Part shown: positions 17,710 to 26,803 of the stretch, in pieces
How positions within the stretch are numbered: position 1 is the stretch's first letter
Layout of the letters: every line of letters begins with the position of its first letter
From: JAYREN01 sp963663375
GTDB taxonomy: Bacteria; Acidobacteriota; Holophagae; Holophagales; Holophagaceae
Reading direction: 5' to 3'
Assembly: GCA_963663375.1 (NCBI GenBank)
Contig: OY760195.1
Span: 1,240,001 to 1,304,000 of the forward strand
Length of the DNA stretch: 64,000 nucleotides
Made by a program: the position numbers and the translations under genes
Notes under the pieces: generated by a model
What the model was told of the DNA's origin: nothing
The model's database searches: none
What the model saw: the letters and a program-made list of their open reading frames with translations, nothing else

Positions 17710-18116
17710 TTGACGATCTTCACGGAGCGCGGTGGCGAGGGTCGCCGAGGCTCTTCCTTGCCGAGCAGGACCCGCTCCAGCAGCCACGCTACGAGACTCG
17801 TCACCAGGGCGCCGAAGAACCCGGCCCAGAAGCCGTCCACCCGAAAGCCGAGGCCGAGCCTCGTCGAGAGCGCCCCCGCCAGCCAGAAGACCAGGCCATT
17901 GATGACAAGACTGAAGCAGCCCAGCGAGCAGGCCACGGGAATGAACGCGATGAATTTCAGGACCATGCCCAGGGTCGCGTTCAGCGCCCCCAGGATGACC
18001 GCCACCGCCAGCAGCTCCGCGAAAGTGCCGCGATGGAGCCCAGCCACGAGCATGGAGGCCGCCAGGAGGCCGATCGCGGAAAACAGGAATCTCAGAAGGG
18101 TTCGCACAGGGATCAC
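17706..18116 (-). CDS. Phage-holin-4 family (YvlD-like) membrane protein
   Basis: 136 residues with four hydrophobic helices (FLFSAIGLLAASMLVAGL, LAVAVILGALNATLGMVLKF, FSLVINGLVFWLAGAL, FWAGFFGALVTSLVAWLLE). The pattern and the mid-protein A-N-A-T-L motif match the phage_holin_4_2/YvlD family, which is mostly chromosomal and not phage-borne. There are no phage genes nearby. Function unknown. Confidence 0.8.
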   Translation of the reverse strand: MIPVRTLLRFLFSAIGLLAASMLVAGLHRGTFAELLAVAVILGALNATLGMVLKFIAFIPVACSLGCFSLVINGLVFWLAGALSTRLGLGFRVDGFWAGFFGALVTSLVAWLLERVLLGKEEPRRPSPPRSVKIVN

Positions 18117-18199
18117 CGTGCTTCATCATCGCGGAAAACCGCACCGCACGGAATCCCGTACCCAACAGGGTTATCCTGGCCTTTTCCGCAGGAGCGCTC

Positions 18200-18610
18200 A
18201 TGGCTGCACCCCTCGAAACCCGAATCCGCGCCTTTCTAGAATCCGGTCCCTATGCCGTGATGGGGGCCAGCAGCAACCGCGAGAAGTACGGCAACAAGGT
18301 GCTGCGCTGCTATCAGCAGCACGGCAAGGAAGTCTTCCCCATCAACCCCCGGGCCGAGGAGATCGAAGGCCTGAAGGCCTATCCGACCCTGGCCGCCCTG
18401 CCCAAACGGGTTCGCGCCATCTCCGTCATCACCCCGCCCAAGGTGACCGAGGCCGTGGTGCAAGAGGCCATCGGGGCCGGAGTGAAGCACATCTGGATGC
18501 AGCCCGGCGCCGACAGCCCCGAAGCCATCCGCGCCGCCGAAGCCGCCGGCATCGAAGTCATCGCCGGAGGCCCCTGCCTGCTGGTGGTGCTGGGATACCG
18601 GGAAGGCTAG
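18200..18610 (+). CDS. CoA-binding domain protein (YccU-like)
   Basis: 136 residues, a single Rossmann domain of the CoA-binding family: YAVMGASSNREKYGNKVLR near the N-terminus, FPINPRAEEIEGLKAYPTL, ISVITPPKVTEAVVQEA and HIWMQPGADSPEAI. Members bind CoA or a related nucleotide; physiological role is unknown. It ends three bases from the convergent HPPD stop. Confidence 0.85.
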   Translation: MAAPLETRIRAFLESGPYAVMGASSNREKYGNKVLRCYQQHGKEVFPINPRAEEIEGLKAYPTLAALPKRVRAISVITPPKVTEAVVQEAIGAGVKHIWMQPGADSPEAIRAAEAAGIEVIAGGPCLLVVLGYREG

Positions 18611-18613
18611 ACC

Positions 18614-19723
18614 CTACAGCACGCCCCGCTTCTTCTGATCCAACTCGATGCTGTCGAACAAGGCCTTAAAGTTCCCTTCCCCAAACCCCATGTTCCCCCG
18701 CCGCTGAATGATCTCGAAGAACAGGGGCCCGATCTGATCCTCGGTGAACAGCTGCAGCAGGTAGCCGCTGGCGTCGCCATCGATCTGGATGCCCAGCTCC
18801 CGGGCCGTTTCCAGGCTTTCGGTCACGGTGTAGCCGCCCTCTTTGATGCGGCCGGGCAGCAGGTCGTAGTAAGTGTCGGGCACCTGCAGGAAGCGGAAGC
18901 CCTGGGCCTTGAGGGTCACCAGGGTGTGGGCGATGTCGTTGGTGGACATGGCGATGTGCTGGACGCCCTGCCCCTTGTGGCGCTTCACGTATTCCTGGAT
19001 CTGGCTCTTGTCATCGGTGGGCTGGTTGATGGGGATGATGATGCGGTTGTCGGCGCTCTGCACCACCTTGGAATCCAGCCCCGTCCCCAGGGCGCCCCGG
19101 ATGTGGAATTCCCGGGTGACGACGAAGCCGTAGACCCGCTCATAGAAGGCCACCAGCTCCGCCATCTCGCCGGGGCCCACATTGTTGGTGAGGTGGTCCA
19201 CCCGCACCAGGCCGGGCTCGCAAAGGGCGGGGGCAGGATCGGGCGCGAGGCTTGGCCAGAAGGCCGCGGTTTCACCCTTGCGCTCCACCAGGTAGTTCCA
19301 GACATCCCCCACGCCCTGGATGGCGCCGAAGCGCAGAGTGCCTGCCCCCAGTCGGTGGATTTCGGCCTCGAGGCGCACCATGGCTCCCCGCTCCCGGGCG
19401 GCGCTCAGGGCCCAATCCAGGTTCTCGACGCCGAAATTGAGGGCACAGACTCCCTCACCATGGGCCTGGAAGTAGCGGCCCGCCGGGTGATTACCATCGC
19501 CCTCGAAGATCAGGATATCCATGCGCTGCTGCCGCAGATGCACCAGCCGACCACCGGGCACCGGGCCCGAGGCGATGCGTGCGAACCCCAGCCGCCGATA
19601 GAGGCCCTCCAGCCTTTCGATGGAACCCGTCATCTGGAAGTGGTCGATGCCCGTGAGCCCAAGGGGGTTGGTGGCGGTCTTCGGATTGGTAGGGGCTTTC
19701 AGGGCAAAGCTGGGGTCGGACAT
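18614..19723 (-). CDS. hppD: 4-Hydroxyphenylpyruvate dioxygenase
   Basis: 369 residues in two vicinal-oxygen-chelate halves. The iron ligands expected for HPPD are visible: His in VRVDHLTNNV, His in GVQHIAMSTNDI, and Glu in LFFEIIQRRG. The enzyme turns 4-hydroxyphenylpyruvate and O2 into homogentisate and CO2 in tyrosine breakdown. ATG at 19723 has CTGGAG upstream. It is divergent from homogentisate dioxygenase across 124 bases containing two dyads, so both are probably controlled together. Confidence 0.95.
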   Translation of the reverse strand: MSDPSFALKAPTNPKTATNPLGLTGIDHFQMTGSIERLEGLYRRLGFARIASGPVPGGRLVHLRQQRMDILIFEGDGNHPAGRYFQAHGEGVCALNFGVENLDWALSAARERGAMVRLEAEIHRLGAGTLRFGAIQGVGDVWNYLVERKGETAAFWPSLAPDPAPALCEPGLVRVDHLTNNVGPGEMAELVAFYERVYGFVVTREFHIRGALGTGLDSKVVQSADNRIIIPINQPTDDKSQIQEYVKRHKGQGVQHIAMSTNDIAHTLVTLKAQGFRFLQVPDTYYDLLPGRIKEGGYTVTESLETARELGIQIDGDASGYLLQLFTEDQIGPLFFEIIQRRGNMGFGEGNFKALFDSIELDQKKRGVL

Positions 19724-19741
19724 GGCGGGCTCCAGGGTCGG

Positions 19742-19766
19742 TGCGGTGGGTGATCGCCTCACCGCA
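19742..19766. promoter_or_regulatory. Dyad TGCGGTG-N11-CACCGCA in the hppD/hmgA divergent promoter
   Basis: Perfect 7-bp inverted repeat (19742-19748 and 19760-19766) 19 bases from the hppD start. Candidate regulator site; no regulator gene adjoins it. Confidence 0.4.
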
Positions 19767-19774
19767 TTTCCGGA

Positions 19775-19812
19775 TTGGATGCCGTACACCGGATTCGTGC
19801 AGCGGCATCCAA
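19775..19812. promoter_or_regulatory. Dyad TTGGATGCCG-N18-CGGCATCCAA in the hppD/hmgA divergent promoter
   Basis: Perfect 10-bp inverted repeat (19775-19784 and 19803-19812) with an 18-base spacer, centred between the two divergent starts. The half-site spacing places the centres 28 bases apart, close to three helical turns. Candidate operator shared by both tyrosine catabolic genes. Confidence 0.5.
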
Positions 19813-19847
19813 GGGAAATTGGTTGCCAGCACCGTCGGAGACTCCCC

Positions 19848-20993
19848 ATGCGCCTTTCCAACGACACCCCGCTCTTCCCCCTCCTGAAGGGCACCGTCAC
19901 ACGCCAGGCCCACGTGAACCTGCCGGAGGGCACCTTCGAGGAGGAGTTCGCCCGCAATGGCTTCTTCGGCCGCACCACCCACCTCTACCGTAGGCACCCC
20001 GTTACGTCCTGGACCCGCATCGAGGGCCCACTGCGGCCCCACAGCTACGACCTGAACCGCCTTGCGGTGGACGGCTCCGAGGCTGTTAAGGCCTCCATGC
20101 TGGGCTCTCGCGAAGCCGCCTTCGCGCCGGTCTGCTTCCTGCACAACGAGGACGTGGCCCTGCACTGGGTCTCGCCCAGGACCATGGACTTCCTCTACCG
20201 CAACGCCGATGGCGATGACGTCTACTACATCCACGCGGGCGGCGGGCGCCTGGAGACGGTCTTCGGCAACCTCGACTACGCCAAGGGCGACTACCTGGTG
20301 CTGCCCCGGGGCACCACGTACCGGTTCCTGCCCGATAGCGGCGAACAGCGCTACCTGCTCATCGAGAGCGCCAGCGAGATCACCATTCCCGACCGGAACC
20401 AGCTGGGCCCCAACGCCCTCTTCGATCCGGCGATGATCGACACACCGGAGCTGGCGCCCGTGGATGAGACCCCAGGAGAGTGGGCCGTCCACATCAAGCG
20501 CGAAAACGCGATCACCAAGGTCTACTACCCCTTCAACCCCCTGGATGTGGTGGGCTGGAAGGGCGATCTCACGGTGTGGCGCATCAACGTGAAGGATATC
20601 CGCCCCATCCTGAGCGCCCGCTACCACCTGCCCCCCAGCGCCCACAGCACCTTCATGGCCCGCAACTTCGTCATCTGTTCCTTCCTGCCCCGCCCCTTCG
20701 AGGAGGAGGAAGGCGCCATGCGGGTGCCCTTCTTCCACGCCAACATCGACTACGACGAAGTGCTGTTCTATTCCGACGGGCATTTCTTCAGCCGCGAGGG
20801 CATCGGCCCCGGCATGGTGACCTGGCATCCCCAGGGCATCCACCACGGCCCCCACCCCAAGGCCATCCCCGCCAGCCGCACCAAGGAGCGCACGGACGAA
20901 GTGGCCGTAATGGTGGACACCTATCGCCCCCTCAAGGCCACACCCGCGGCAGGGCTCGTGGAGAACCTTGACTACTGGGCGAGCTGGAAGTAG
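19848..20993 (+). CDS. hmgA: Homogentisate 1,2-dioxygenase
   Basis: 381 residues, shorter than the animal and proteobacterial enzymes of about 440 but complete as a cupin. Iron-ligand region: FFHANIDYDEVLFY supplies His and Glu, and IHHGPHPKAI supplies the C-terminal His. FARNGFFGRTTHLYRR marks the N-terminal domain. It opens the homogentisate ring to maleylacetoacetate. ATG at 19848 follows CGGAGA. No maleylacetoacetate isomerase gene lies in the window, so the next step is encoded elsewhere or occurs by another route. Confidence 0.93.
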   Translation: MRLSNDTPLFPLLKGTVTRQAHVNLPEGTFEEEFARNGFFGRTTHLYRRHPVTSWTRIEGPLRPHSYDLNRLAVDGSEAVKASMLGSREAAFAPVCFLHNEDVALHWVSPRTMDFLYRNADGDDVYYIHAGGGRLETVFGNLDYAKGDYLVLPRGTTYRFLPDSGEQRYLLIESASEITIPDRNQLGPNALFDPAMIDTPELAPVDETPGEWAVHIKRENAITKVYYPFNPLDVVGWKGDLTVWRINVKDIRPILSARYHLPPSAHSTFMARNFVICSFLPRPFEEEEGAMRVPFFHANIDYDEVLFYSDGHFFSREGIGPGMVTWHPQGIHHGPHPKAIPASRTKERTDEVAVMVDTYRPLKATPAAGLVENLDYWASWK

Positions 20994-21000
20994 GTGCCTT

Positions 21001-21312
21001 CTATCCCTTGAAGATCCGCTTGAAGGCACCCATCACGTCACCCCTGGTTTCCGCATTGGCGAGTTGATCCAGTTCCCCCGCATCCAGCCAAACACCCTGG
21101 CAGGCGGCGCACTGGTCGATGCGAACGCCCCGGAATTCCACCTCCTGGAGTTCCATGCCGCACTTGGGGCAGCGCATCCAGTGCAGGTCCTTGAGGCGCA
21201 CCCGCTCTTCCGCCTGCATCCGCGCCTCCGCCTCCTGGGCGACCTGGCGCCGACGCTGCAGCTCCTGCTGGAGCATGAATTCCTCTTCCTTGGTGCTGGG
21301 TTTGACAGGCAT
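21001..21312 (-). CDS. zf-TFIIB (ribbon zinc) domain protein
   Basis: 103 residues: a charged coiled-coil region (QQELQRRRQVAQEAEARMQA) followed by a zinc ribbon with two cysteine pairs, RCPKCGMEL and IDQCAACQGVWLDAGELD. Proteins of this type are common and of unknown function. The start has AGGAG upstream. It is convergent with hmgA, with seven bases between stops. Confidence 0.8.
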   Translation of the reverse strand: MPVKPSTKEEEFMLQQELQRRRQVAQEAEARMQAEERVRLKDLHWMRCPKCGMELQEVEFRGVRIDQCAACQGVWLDAGELDQLANAETRGDVMGAFKRIFKG

Positions 21313-21388
21313 GGGGGCTCCTGAGATCAGGGATGGGTGACTACTTCGACGTCTTAGATGCAGCCCACGGGGATTATGCAGAGAGAGG

Positions 21389-22057
21389 CTATTCCACAAG
21401 AGACGAAAGGTCCGTCGCCTTGGGAAGGGAGGGGGGTGCCACGATCCCCATGGAGAGGTAGATGCTGGTGAGCGTATCGGCTCCGATCTTTGCCGGACGC
21501 ACCCATTCGGCGGGGACATAGAGCAGGCCCCCGCCGATGGGTACCGGCGCCGTGGGAACGAGCACCGCGAGGTAGGCCCTGCCCTCCAGGTCGACGGGAG
21601 CAGGGTTAGGCAACAGGCCCAGTACGGCCGCCCCATCGCCTCCGAAGAAGCACCAGACCGGGCTCATGGCCGCAATGTCCGCATCCTGCTTCTGATCCAG
21701 GAGGCCCACAAAGCGATCGGCCAGACTGTAGAGGCTTCCCACCACCGGAATGCGCCGCACGGTGCGATCCAAGAGCGCCGCCATCGGTTTCTTCAGGCTC
21801 GACTGAACGGCCAGTCCCAAGGGATAGATCACCAGGATCAGGATCACCGCCCCCGCAAGGTATTCCAGCACCGGATGATTGGTGAAGGGCTGGCCGAAAA
21901 GGGAGAAGAAGCGCCCAGCGGGGCTGTTGGGCCCAAGGTAGACGTGAATCAGGTTGACCACCCAGGCCAGCAGGGAGAGCGTCAGGAGCAAGGGCAGCAG
22001 AGCCAGAAGCCCTGCCAGCCAGGTTCCAAGCAATATCTGAAACCTCTGTTTGATCAT
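21389..22057 (-). CDS. DUF502 membrane protein
   Basis: 222 residues. Two N-terminal transmembrane helices (AGLLALLPLLLTLSLLAWVV and YLAGAVILILVIYPLGLAV) and a C-terminal globular part with the family hallmarks RRIPVVGSLYSLADRFV and a PxxPxPxGG motif (PTAPVPIGGGLLYVP). Role unknown; plant relatives are Golgi/ER membrane proteins. Separated by 15 bases from the upstream DUF4010 gene, so probably co-transcribed. Confidence 0.85.
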   Translation of the reverse strand: MIKQRFQILLGTWLAGLLALLPLLLTLSLLAWVVNLIHVYLGPNSPAGRFFSLFGQPFTNHPVLEYLAGAVILILVIYPLGLAVQSSLKKPMAALLDRTVRRIPVVGSLYSLADRFVGLLDQKQDADIAAMSPVWCFFGGDGAAVLGLLPNPAPVDLEGRAYLAVLVPTAPVPIGGGLLYVPAEWVRPAKIGADTLTSIYLSMGIVAPPSLPKATDLSSLVE

Positions 22058-22072
22058 GCCGTTGCTCCGATG

Positions 22073-23371
22073 TCAGAACCACCAGATGATGAGCAGGCCC
22101 AGGGCCCCCAGCACCAGCTGGCCCCCGAAGAGGATGGCGATGCGGCGCCCGAAGTTCCAGCCGCCCGCGAAGGCTGTCATCCCAGCCTTTACCACCGTAT
22201 TGGAGGCCACCCCCAGCAGGATGGTCGTCACCGCCACCGGGATGGCGAGGCTTCCCGTTTTCGTCAGCCGTGCTATGGACAGTGTGATGGCATCCACATC
22301 TGTAGTGCCCGCCAGGATGCCGGTGAGGTACGTGGCGCCGGTCCCGAAATGGGTGACCGCGGCCTTGGCCCCCAGCAGAACCACCGCGAAGAGGGCGGCG
22401 AATTTGAAGGCGGTGGTCAGCTCGAAGGGGTTCTTCAGGCTGATGTCTCCGCCCTCGGCCGTGGCCTTGGCCCGGGAGCTGCGCCAGAGCAGGGTGCTGG
22501 CCACGAATCCGCCCCCGGCCATGGCGCCCAGGGGAACGGCCAGGGGAGCCACCAGCACGGGCGCCATGATGGCCACGATGCCCAGCACCCGCAGGAACAT
22601 GATCGAAGAGGCCAGCACGATGGCCATGGCGAAGGAATCCGCCAGGCGAGGTTCCTCCTTGGCCCGCCCCGAGAGCGAAAGAGTGACGGCCGTGGAGGAG
22701 GCGAGCCCCCCCAGGATGCCAGTGAAGCCGAGCCCCCGCCGGGGCCCCGCGATCCGGACCGCCACGTACCCCGTAAAGCTGATGCCCGCGATGAGCACGA
22801 CCATCAGGCCGATCTTGAAGGGATTCAGGACATCCAGCGGCCCCATGGTGCGGTTGGGCAACTGGGGGAGCACCACCAGCGCCACCAGCAAAAACTTCAG
22901 GGTGGCGTAGAGGTCTTCCTTCGAGGCCTTCCCGATCATGGCGTGGAGGGTGGGCTTCACGCTCAGCAGCAGCGTGGCCACCACGCTAACCGAGGACACC
23001 ACGATGATCTTCTGGCTCACGGGCAGCATGGACTCCCCGGCGGCGGAGAGGGCCCCCAGCAGGAAGGTGAGCAGCATCGCCACCTCGGAGGTGAGCCCTC
23101 GGGAGCCGGTGGTGCGGAGATCGTGGGCATAGGAGAGGGCCAGGAAGGCCAGGAATCCGCCCAGGTTCACCAGCAGGATGCCCGGCCCGATCTGTCGGGC
23201 CAGAAGCATGGTGCAGGCACCGACAATGGCCACCAGCGGATGGGTGCGGGCCCCCCCCAGAATTTCCGGCTTCGAAGTGTCCGAGGCGGCATTCTGCTGG
23301 CGTTCCAGGCCAATCAGCAGGCCCGCAAAGAGGGCCAGAAGCAGGGACAGAAAGGGCTCGAACTGGAGCAC
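22073..23371 (-). CDS. MgtC/SapB-DUF4010 family membrane protein
   Basis: 432 residues with about a dozen hydrophobic helices. The N-terminal MgtC/SapB signature is LFAGLLIGLERQQNA; the C-terminal DUF4010 part carries GILGGLASSTAVTLSLSGRA and TGILAGTTDVDAITLSIA. The start is GTG at 23371 with GGAGG eight bases upstream. MgtC proteins influence magnesium homeostasis in pathogens, but this long form is uncharacterised; a small-solute transporter is plausible. Confidence 0.8.
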   Translation of the reverse strand: MLQFEPFLSLLLALFAGLLIGLERQQNAASDTSKPEILGGARTHPLVAIVGACTMLLARQIGPGILLVNLGGFLAFLALSYAHDLRTTGSRGLTSEVAMLLTFLLGALSAAGESMLPVSQKIIVVSSVSVVATLLLSVKPTLHAMIGKASKEDLYATLKFLLVALVVLPQLPNRTMGPLDVLNPFKIGLMVVLIAGISFTGYVAVRIAGPRRGLGFTGILGGLASSTAVTLSLSGRAKEEPRLADSFAMAIVLASSIMFLRVLGIVAIMAPVLVAPLAVPLGAMAGGGFVASTLLWRSSRAKATAEGGDISLKNPFELTTAFKFAALFAVVLLGAKAAVTHFGTGATYLTGILAGTTDVDAITLSIARLTKTGSLAIPVAVTTILLGVASNTVVKAGMTAFAGGWNFGRRIAILFGGQLVLGALGLLIIWWF

Positions 23372-23422
23372 GAAACCTCCGGGGATTCAGTGGCCTTGGG
23401 GTGCCCGCCCATCATACCTGCA

Positions 23423-23457
23423 GCCTCCCCAGAGGCGTTGAACACCTCTGGGGAGGC
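23423..23457 (-). terminator. Strong hairpin terminator downstream of the C1 peptidase
   Basis: Perfect 13-bp stem GCCTCCCCAGAGG (23423-23435) with CCTCTGGGGAGGC (23445-23457), loop of nine bases, 20 bases after the peptidase stop on the minus strand. There is no T-tract, so it may act as a barrier or a Rho-assisted terminator. Confidence 0.55.
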
Positions 23458-23476
23458 GGGTAGGAACCGAATCTCG

Positions 23477-24634
23477 TTACTTCGTCAGGCCCAACTTGGC
23501 CGCGATGGCCGCCGGGATGGCCTTCTTGTGCACCATGATGGCGACGCCCTTCATGAGCACGAAGCTGCGGGACATGTAGACGTAGCCCTTGTTCGGCCCG
23601 GTGTTGGGGGTAATGCCCCAGCTGTTCTTGGTGAGGTAGAAGCGGTTGCCCGCCTGATCCTTGGCGAGGCCCACGATGTGCATCAGGTGATCGTCCGTGG
23701 TGCGGAAGTCGTTGAAGGCGGCCTGGCGCAGCTCCGGGGTGACCTCCAGTTCAGTTTCGGGCACATTCGGTTCGTTCTTCTGCTCGGCGGACTTGGGAAT
23801 GTAGGCGTAGCCCAGAGTCTTCTGGCTGAATTCCTTCTCCGAAACATCGCCGTCCCACACAAAGGAGTAGCCGTTCTTCAGGGCGCTCTCCATCACATGC
23901 TCCAGCTCGTTCAGGGGCAGGTTGTAGTAGCGATTGTCCTGGGTCCAGTTATCCGGGATCTCCAGGCGGAAGGGCTTGTAGTAGGGATGGTGCGTGAAGC
24001 TGGCGAGTTCCACATAGCCATCCAGATCCAGGCCCAGAGAATCCCGGAAGGAGGCGGGCGTGTGACTCTTGCCCTGGAAGGTGAAGGTTGCCGGAGGCTG
24101 CCCCAGGTATGCGTCGAGGATGCCCTGGAAGGCCATGGGCCACTTGGTGCCCGGCTGCTTGCCCTTGGCCGCCGCATCCAGGAAGCCCCGGAGCCCCGCG
24201 TCCATCTCGCCGTGGACATGGGTGGTCTCCCCTGCGGCCAGACCCGTATAGGCCTCCCGGGGCACGATGCCTTGGGCCTTCACCACGTTGACCCAATCAT
24301 GGGCCTGGCCCCCAGGGCTCCAGGGCGCCACACCCTGCAGGCGGAAGTAGTGCCAAGCCTTTGCGGGCCACGTGTGACGAACCACGAACATCTCGGAGAG
24401 ACCGATCTCGCCCTTGCCCAGCCGCAGCAGCTCCGACTCCATGAAGCTGTTGGTGGCGAAGCACCAGCAGGTGCCGGACTTGCCCTGGGCCTTCACCGAG
24501 GTGCGCTGTACCTCGGTCTCCACCGTGAAGGTGCGGTTGGGTTTTACCTCCTGGGCGGGCACCGGCGGGGCCTGGGTGAAGGCAGGCAGCGCGATAAGCG
24601 CCAACAGCGCGGGAGCGAGGGAGCGAAGGGCCAT
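23477..24634 (-). CDS. Secreted C1-family peptidase (bleomycin hydrolase/PepC-like)
   Basis: 385 residues with a signal peptide (MALRSLAPALLALIALPAFT, cleavage near the following QAPP). Papain-fold catalytic set: Gln and Cys in AQGKSGTCWCFATNSF, His in DDHLMHIVGLAKD, Asn in LTKNSWGITPN. It belongs to the exported bleomycin-hydrolase-like branch seen in several non-proteobacteria, likely a periplasmic or secreted aminopeptidase. ATG at 24634 follows CGGAG. Upstream lies inverted-repeat element A. Confidence 0.88.
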   Translation of the reverse strand: MALRSLAPALLALIALPAFTQAPPVPAQEVKPNRTFTVETEVQRTSVKAQGKSGTCWCFATNSFMESELLRLGKGEIGLSEMFVVRHTWPAKAWHYFRLQGVAPWSPGGQAHDWVNVVKAQGIVPREAYTGLAAGETTHVHGEMDAGLRGFLDAAAKGKQPGTKWPMAFQGILDAYLGQPPATFTFQGKSHTPASFRDSLGLDLDGYVELASFTHHPYYKPFRLEIPDNWTQDNRYYNLPLNELEHVMESALKNGYSFVWDGDVSEKEFSQKTLGYAYIPKSAEQKNEPNVPETELEVTPELRQAAFNDFRTTDDHLMHIVGLAKDQAGNRFYLTKNSWGITPNTGPNKGYVYMSRSFVLMKGVAIMVHKKAIPAAIAAKLGLTK

Positions 24635-24746
24635 GGGGGACTCCGGGATTTTTAACATTGTATTACGAGGCACACACACAGACAGGGGGAAATCAGCCGG
24701 GCATTGCGATTAACCCGGAGGGTGCGTTTGCGCTTGAGGAAACGAA

Positions 24747-24832
24747 GAACCACAGAGGACAGCAGGCTGCGGGGTCGCTCATTTTTCTTTTCTCTGCGCC
24801 CTCGCGCTTTTTCTCTGCGTTCTCTGTGGTTC
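24747..24832. repeat. Intergenic inverted repeat A
   Basis: Arms GAACCACAGAGG (24747-24758) and TCTCTGTGGTTC (24821-24832) match at 11 of 12 positions. The right arm extends inward as a run of CTCTGYG units about ten bases apart (24791-24829). It lies between two co-directional minus-strand genes (MCC alpha and the C1 peptidase). One of five such elements in this window. Confidence 0.7.
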
Positions 24833-24871
24833 AGCTTTTCGCGGGTGTGGGGCGAAACACAAAATCCGGAA

Positions 24872-26803
24872 TCAGCCCAGCCCCTCGATCTCGGCCAGGA
24901 GCTCCGGTCCCGAGAGGATCTGGCCCTGGGCCACATGCAGGGCCAGGATGCGGCCCTTAAGCGGGGCCCGCACTTCCAGCTGCATCTTCATGGATTCCAG
25001 GATGAAGAGCACCTGGGCCGCTTCCACCAGATCCCCCTGGGCCACGCGAATCTCGAGCACCTTGCCCGCCATGGGGGCGCGAACCGTCCCGGCAGCCTGA
25101 GCACGGGCCTGGGTCCGGGCCTGCCCTCGGGGATCCTCCAAGCGCAGCACCTCGCCGCCAGCCGCCACGGCCAAGTCCGAACCCGGCAGGCGGCAGGTAT
25201 GAAGAACCCGCAAGCCTTCCAGGGCGGCACCACCTATCTCAAAGGCAGCGGAACCCGTGCGCCGGAGGGTGAAGTCCTGGGGCGCTTCCACCCCACCCAC
25301 CGTAAGTTCGGGATGATGCAGGGCCGCGAAGTGGGCCGCCGGACCCTCCTTGGGCAGACCGATGCCTGCGAGGGCATCGGAGAGGGCGCCCCGGAAGGCC
25401 TCAGACGAAAGCAGGGCCAGGGTGGGCGCGGGTAGCAGGGGCGTGTTGAGGGCTTCCAGATTTTCCCCGATCCAGGCCGTGGAGACCCGGCCGCTCCGGT
25501 AGTCCGGATGGCGGCTGATCGCCTGGAGGAAGGGCAGGTTCGTGGTGCAGCCCAGGATTACGAAGGACTGCAGTGCCTCGGCGAGGCGCGCGGTGGCCTG
25601 GGCGCGATCGGCGCCCCAGACGATGAGCTTTGCGATGAGGGAATCGAAGCGATCGTTGACCCGCCCGCCCTCCATCACGCCGCTGTCCACGCGAATGCCT
25701 TCGCCCGCAGGCTCTCGATAGACGAGCAAGGGCCCCGGCGTGGGCAGGAAGCCCTGGCGAGGATCCTCCGCCAGGATGCGTGCCTCCAGGCTGACCCCAC
25801 GGGGCGTGGGTACGGTGAACTCGGCGGGGTCGCCCAGGCTCGCGGGCCAGCGGCCTTCTGCGAGCTCAAGCTGGGCCTGCACCAGATCCACCCCGTACAC
25901 CAGCTCGGTGACGGGATGTTCCACCTGTAGCCGCGTGTTCATCTCCAGGAAGAAGAAGCGACCCGCCTCATCCAGCAGGAACTCCACCGTGCCCGCGCCC
26001 CGGTACCGGGTCGCGCGCACCAGCGCCAGGGCCGCCCGCCCCATGGTTTCCCGGAGATTCCCATCCACGACGGGACTCGGTGCCTCTTCGAGCACCTTCT
26101 GATGACGCCGCTGCAGGGAGCACTCCCGTTCGCCCAGGAACACGCCGCCGCCCATACCATCCCCGAAGACCTGGATCTCCAAATGGCGGGGCGCAGAGAG
26201 ATACCGTTCCACGAAAACCGTGCCGTCCTTGAAGCTCGCCAGGGCCTCCTCCGAGGCGCGGCGAATCGCTTCCGGCAACTGATCGATGGATGTCACCACC
26301 CGCATGCCCCGCCCACCGCCTCCGCCGCTGGCCTTGACGAGGAAGGGCGCGCAGACGCCGCGTGCGGTCAAGGCAGTGGCCCAGGCCTCGGTGGGCAGTT
26401 CTGCCAGTTCATGGGACAGCAGGGCCTCCAGGGTCGGCACGCCGCAGCGCAGGGCGAAGGCCTTGGCGGATTCCTTGCCGCCCAGAGCCCGCATGTTCTC
26501 CGCTGTGGGCCCCACAAAGGTGATGCCCGCCGCCTCCACCGCTGCGGCGAATTCCGCGTTCTCGGAGAGGAAGCCGTAGCCCGGATGGAGCAGATTGGCC
26601 CCCCATCCCTGGGCGGCCGCGACGATCTCAGTTACGGCCAGGAAGCTGGAGACCTCCAGCACGGCATCCACTTCGGCGCGCACCGGCGCATCGGCATCCT
26701 CGGCGGTAGAGATCGCCGCCACGGCACAGCCCCGCACCCGGGCCGCCCGCAGGATGCGACGGGCGATCTCGCCGCGATTGGCGATGACCAGCCGCGAACT
26801 CAT
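24872..26803 (-). CDS. liuD: Methylcrotonyl-CoA carboxylase, biotin carboxylase/biotin carrier subunit
   Basis: 643 residues: biotin carboxylase domain (N-terminal RLVIANRGEIARRILRAARV; ATP-grasp KASGGGGGRGMRVV; EMNTRLQVEHPVTELVYG) followed by a biotin carrier domain with the lysine to be biotinylated in ESMKMQ near residue 605. Such subunits serve methylcrotonyl-, propionyl- or geranyl-CoA carboxylase. The neighbouring carboxyltransferase and enoyl-CoA hydratase point to 3-methylcrotonyl-CoA in leucine degradation. Its ATG overlaps the hydratase stop by four bases. Confidence 0.88.
   Translation of the reverse strand: MSSRLVIANRGEIARRILRAARVRGCAVAAISTAEDADAPVRAEVDAVLEVSSFLAVTEIVAAAQGWGANLLHPGYGFLSENAEFAAAVEAAGITFVGPTAENMRALGGKESAKAFALRCGVPTLEALLSHELAELPTEAWATALTARGVCAPFLVKASGGGGGRGMRVVTSIDQLPEAIRRASEEALASFKDGTVFVERYLSAPRHLEIQVFGDGMGGGVFLGERECSLQRRHQKVLEEAPSPVVDGNLRETMGRAALALVRATRYRGAGTVEFLLDEAGRFFFLEMNTRLQVEHPVTELVYGVDLVQAQLELAEGRWPASLGDPAEFTVPTPRGVSLEARILAEDPRQGFLPTPGPLLVYREPAGEGIRVDSGVMEGGRVNDRFDSLIAKLIVWGADRAQATARLAEALQSFVILGCTTNLPFLQAISRHPDYRSGRVSTAWIGENLEALNTPLLPAPTLALLSSEAFRGALSDALAGIGLPKEGPAAHFAALHHPELTVGGVEAPQDFTLRRTGSAAFEIGGAALEGLRVLHTCRLPGSDLAVAAGGEVLRLEDPRGQARTQARAQAAGTVRAPMAGKVLEIRVAQGDLVEAAQVLFILESMKMQLEVRAPLKGRILALHVAQGQILSGPELLAEIEGLG

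Noticed and set aside
17706..18116. Holin-like gene as a sign of a prophage
   Set aside because: No integrase, lysis, packaging or structural genes are nearby; the family is usually chromosomal.
21875..24655. A plus-strand open frame of over 900 codons opposite the DUF4010 and peptidase genes
   Set aside because: Low-complexity His/Gln/Gly text, opposite two genes with clear families and ribosome-binding sites.
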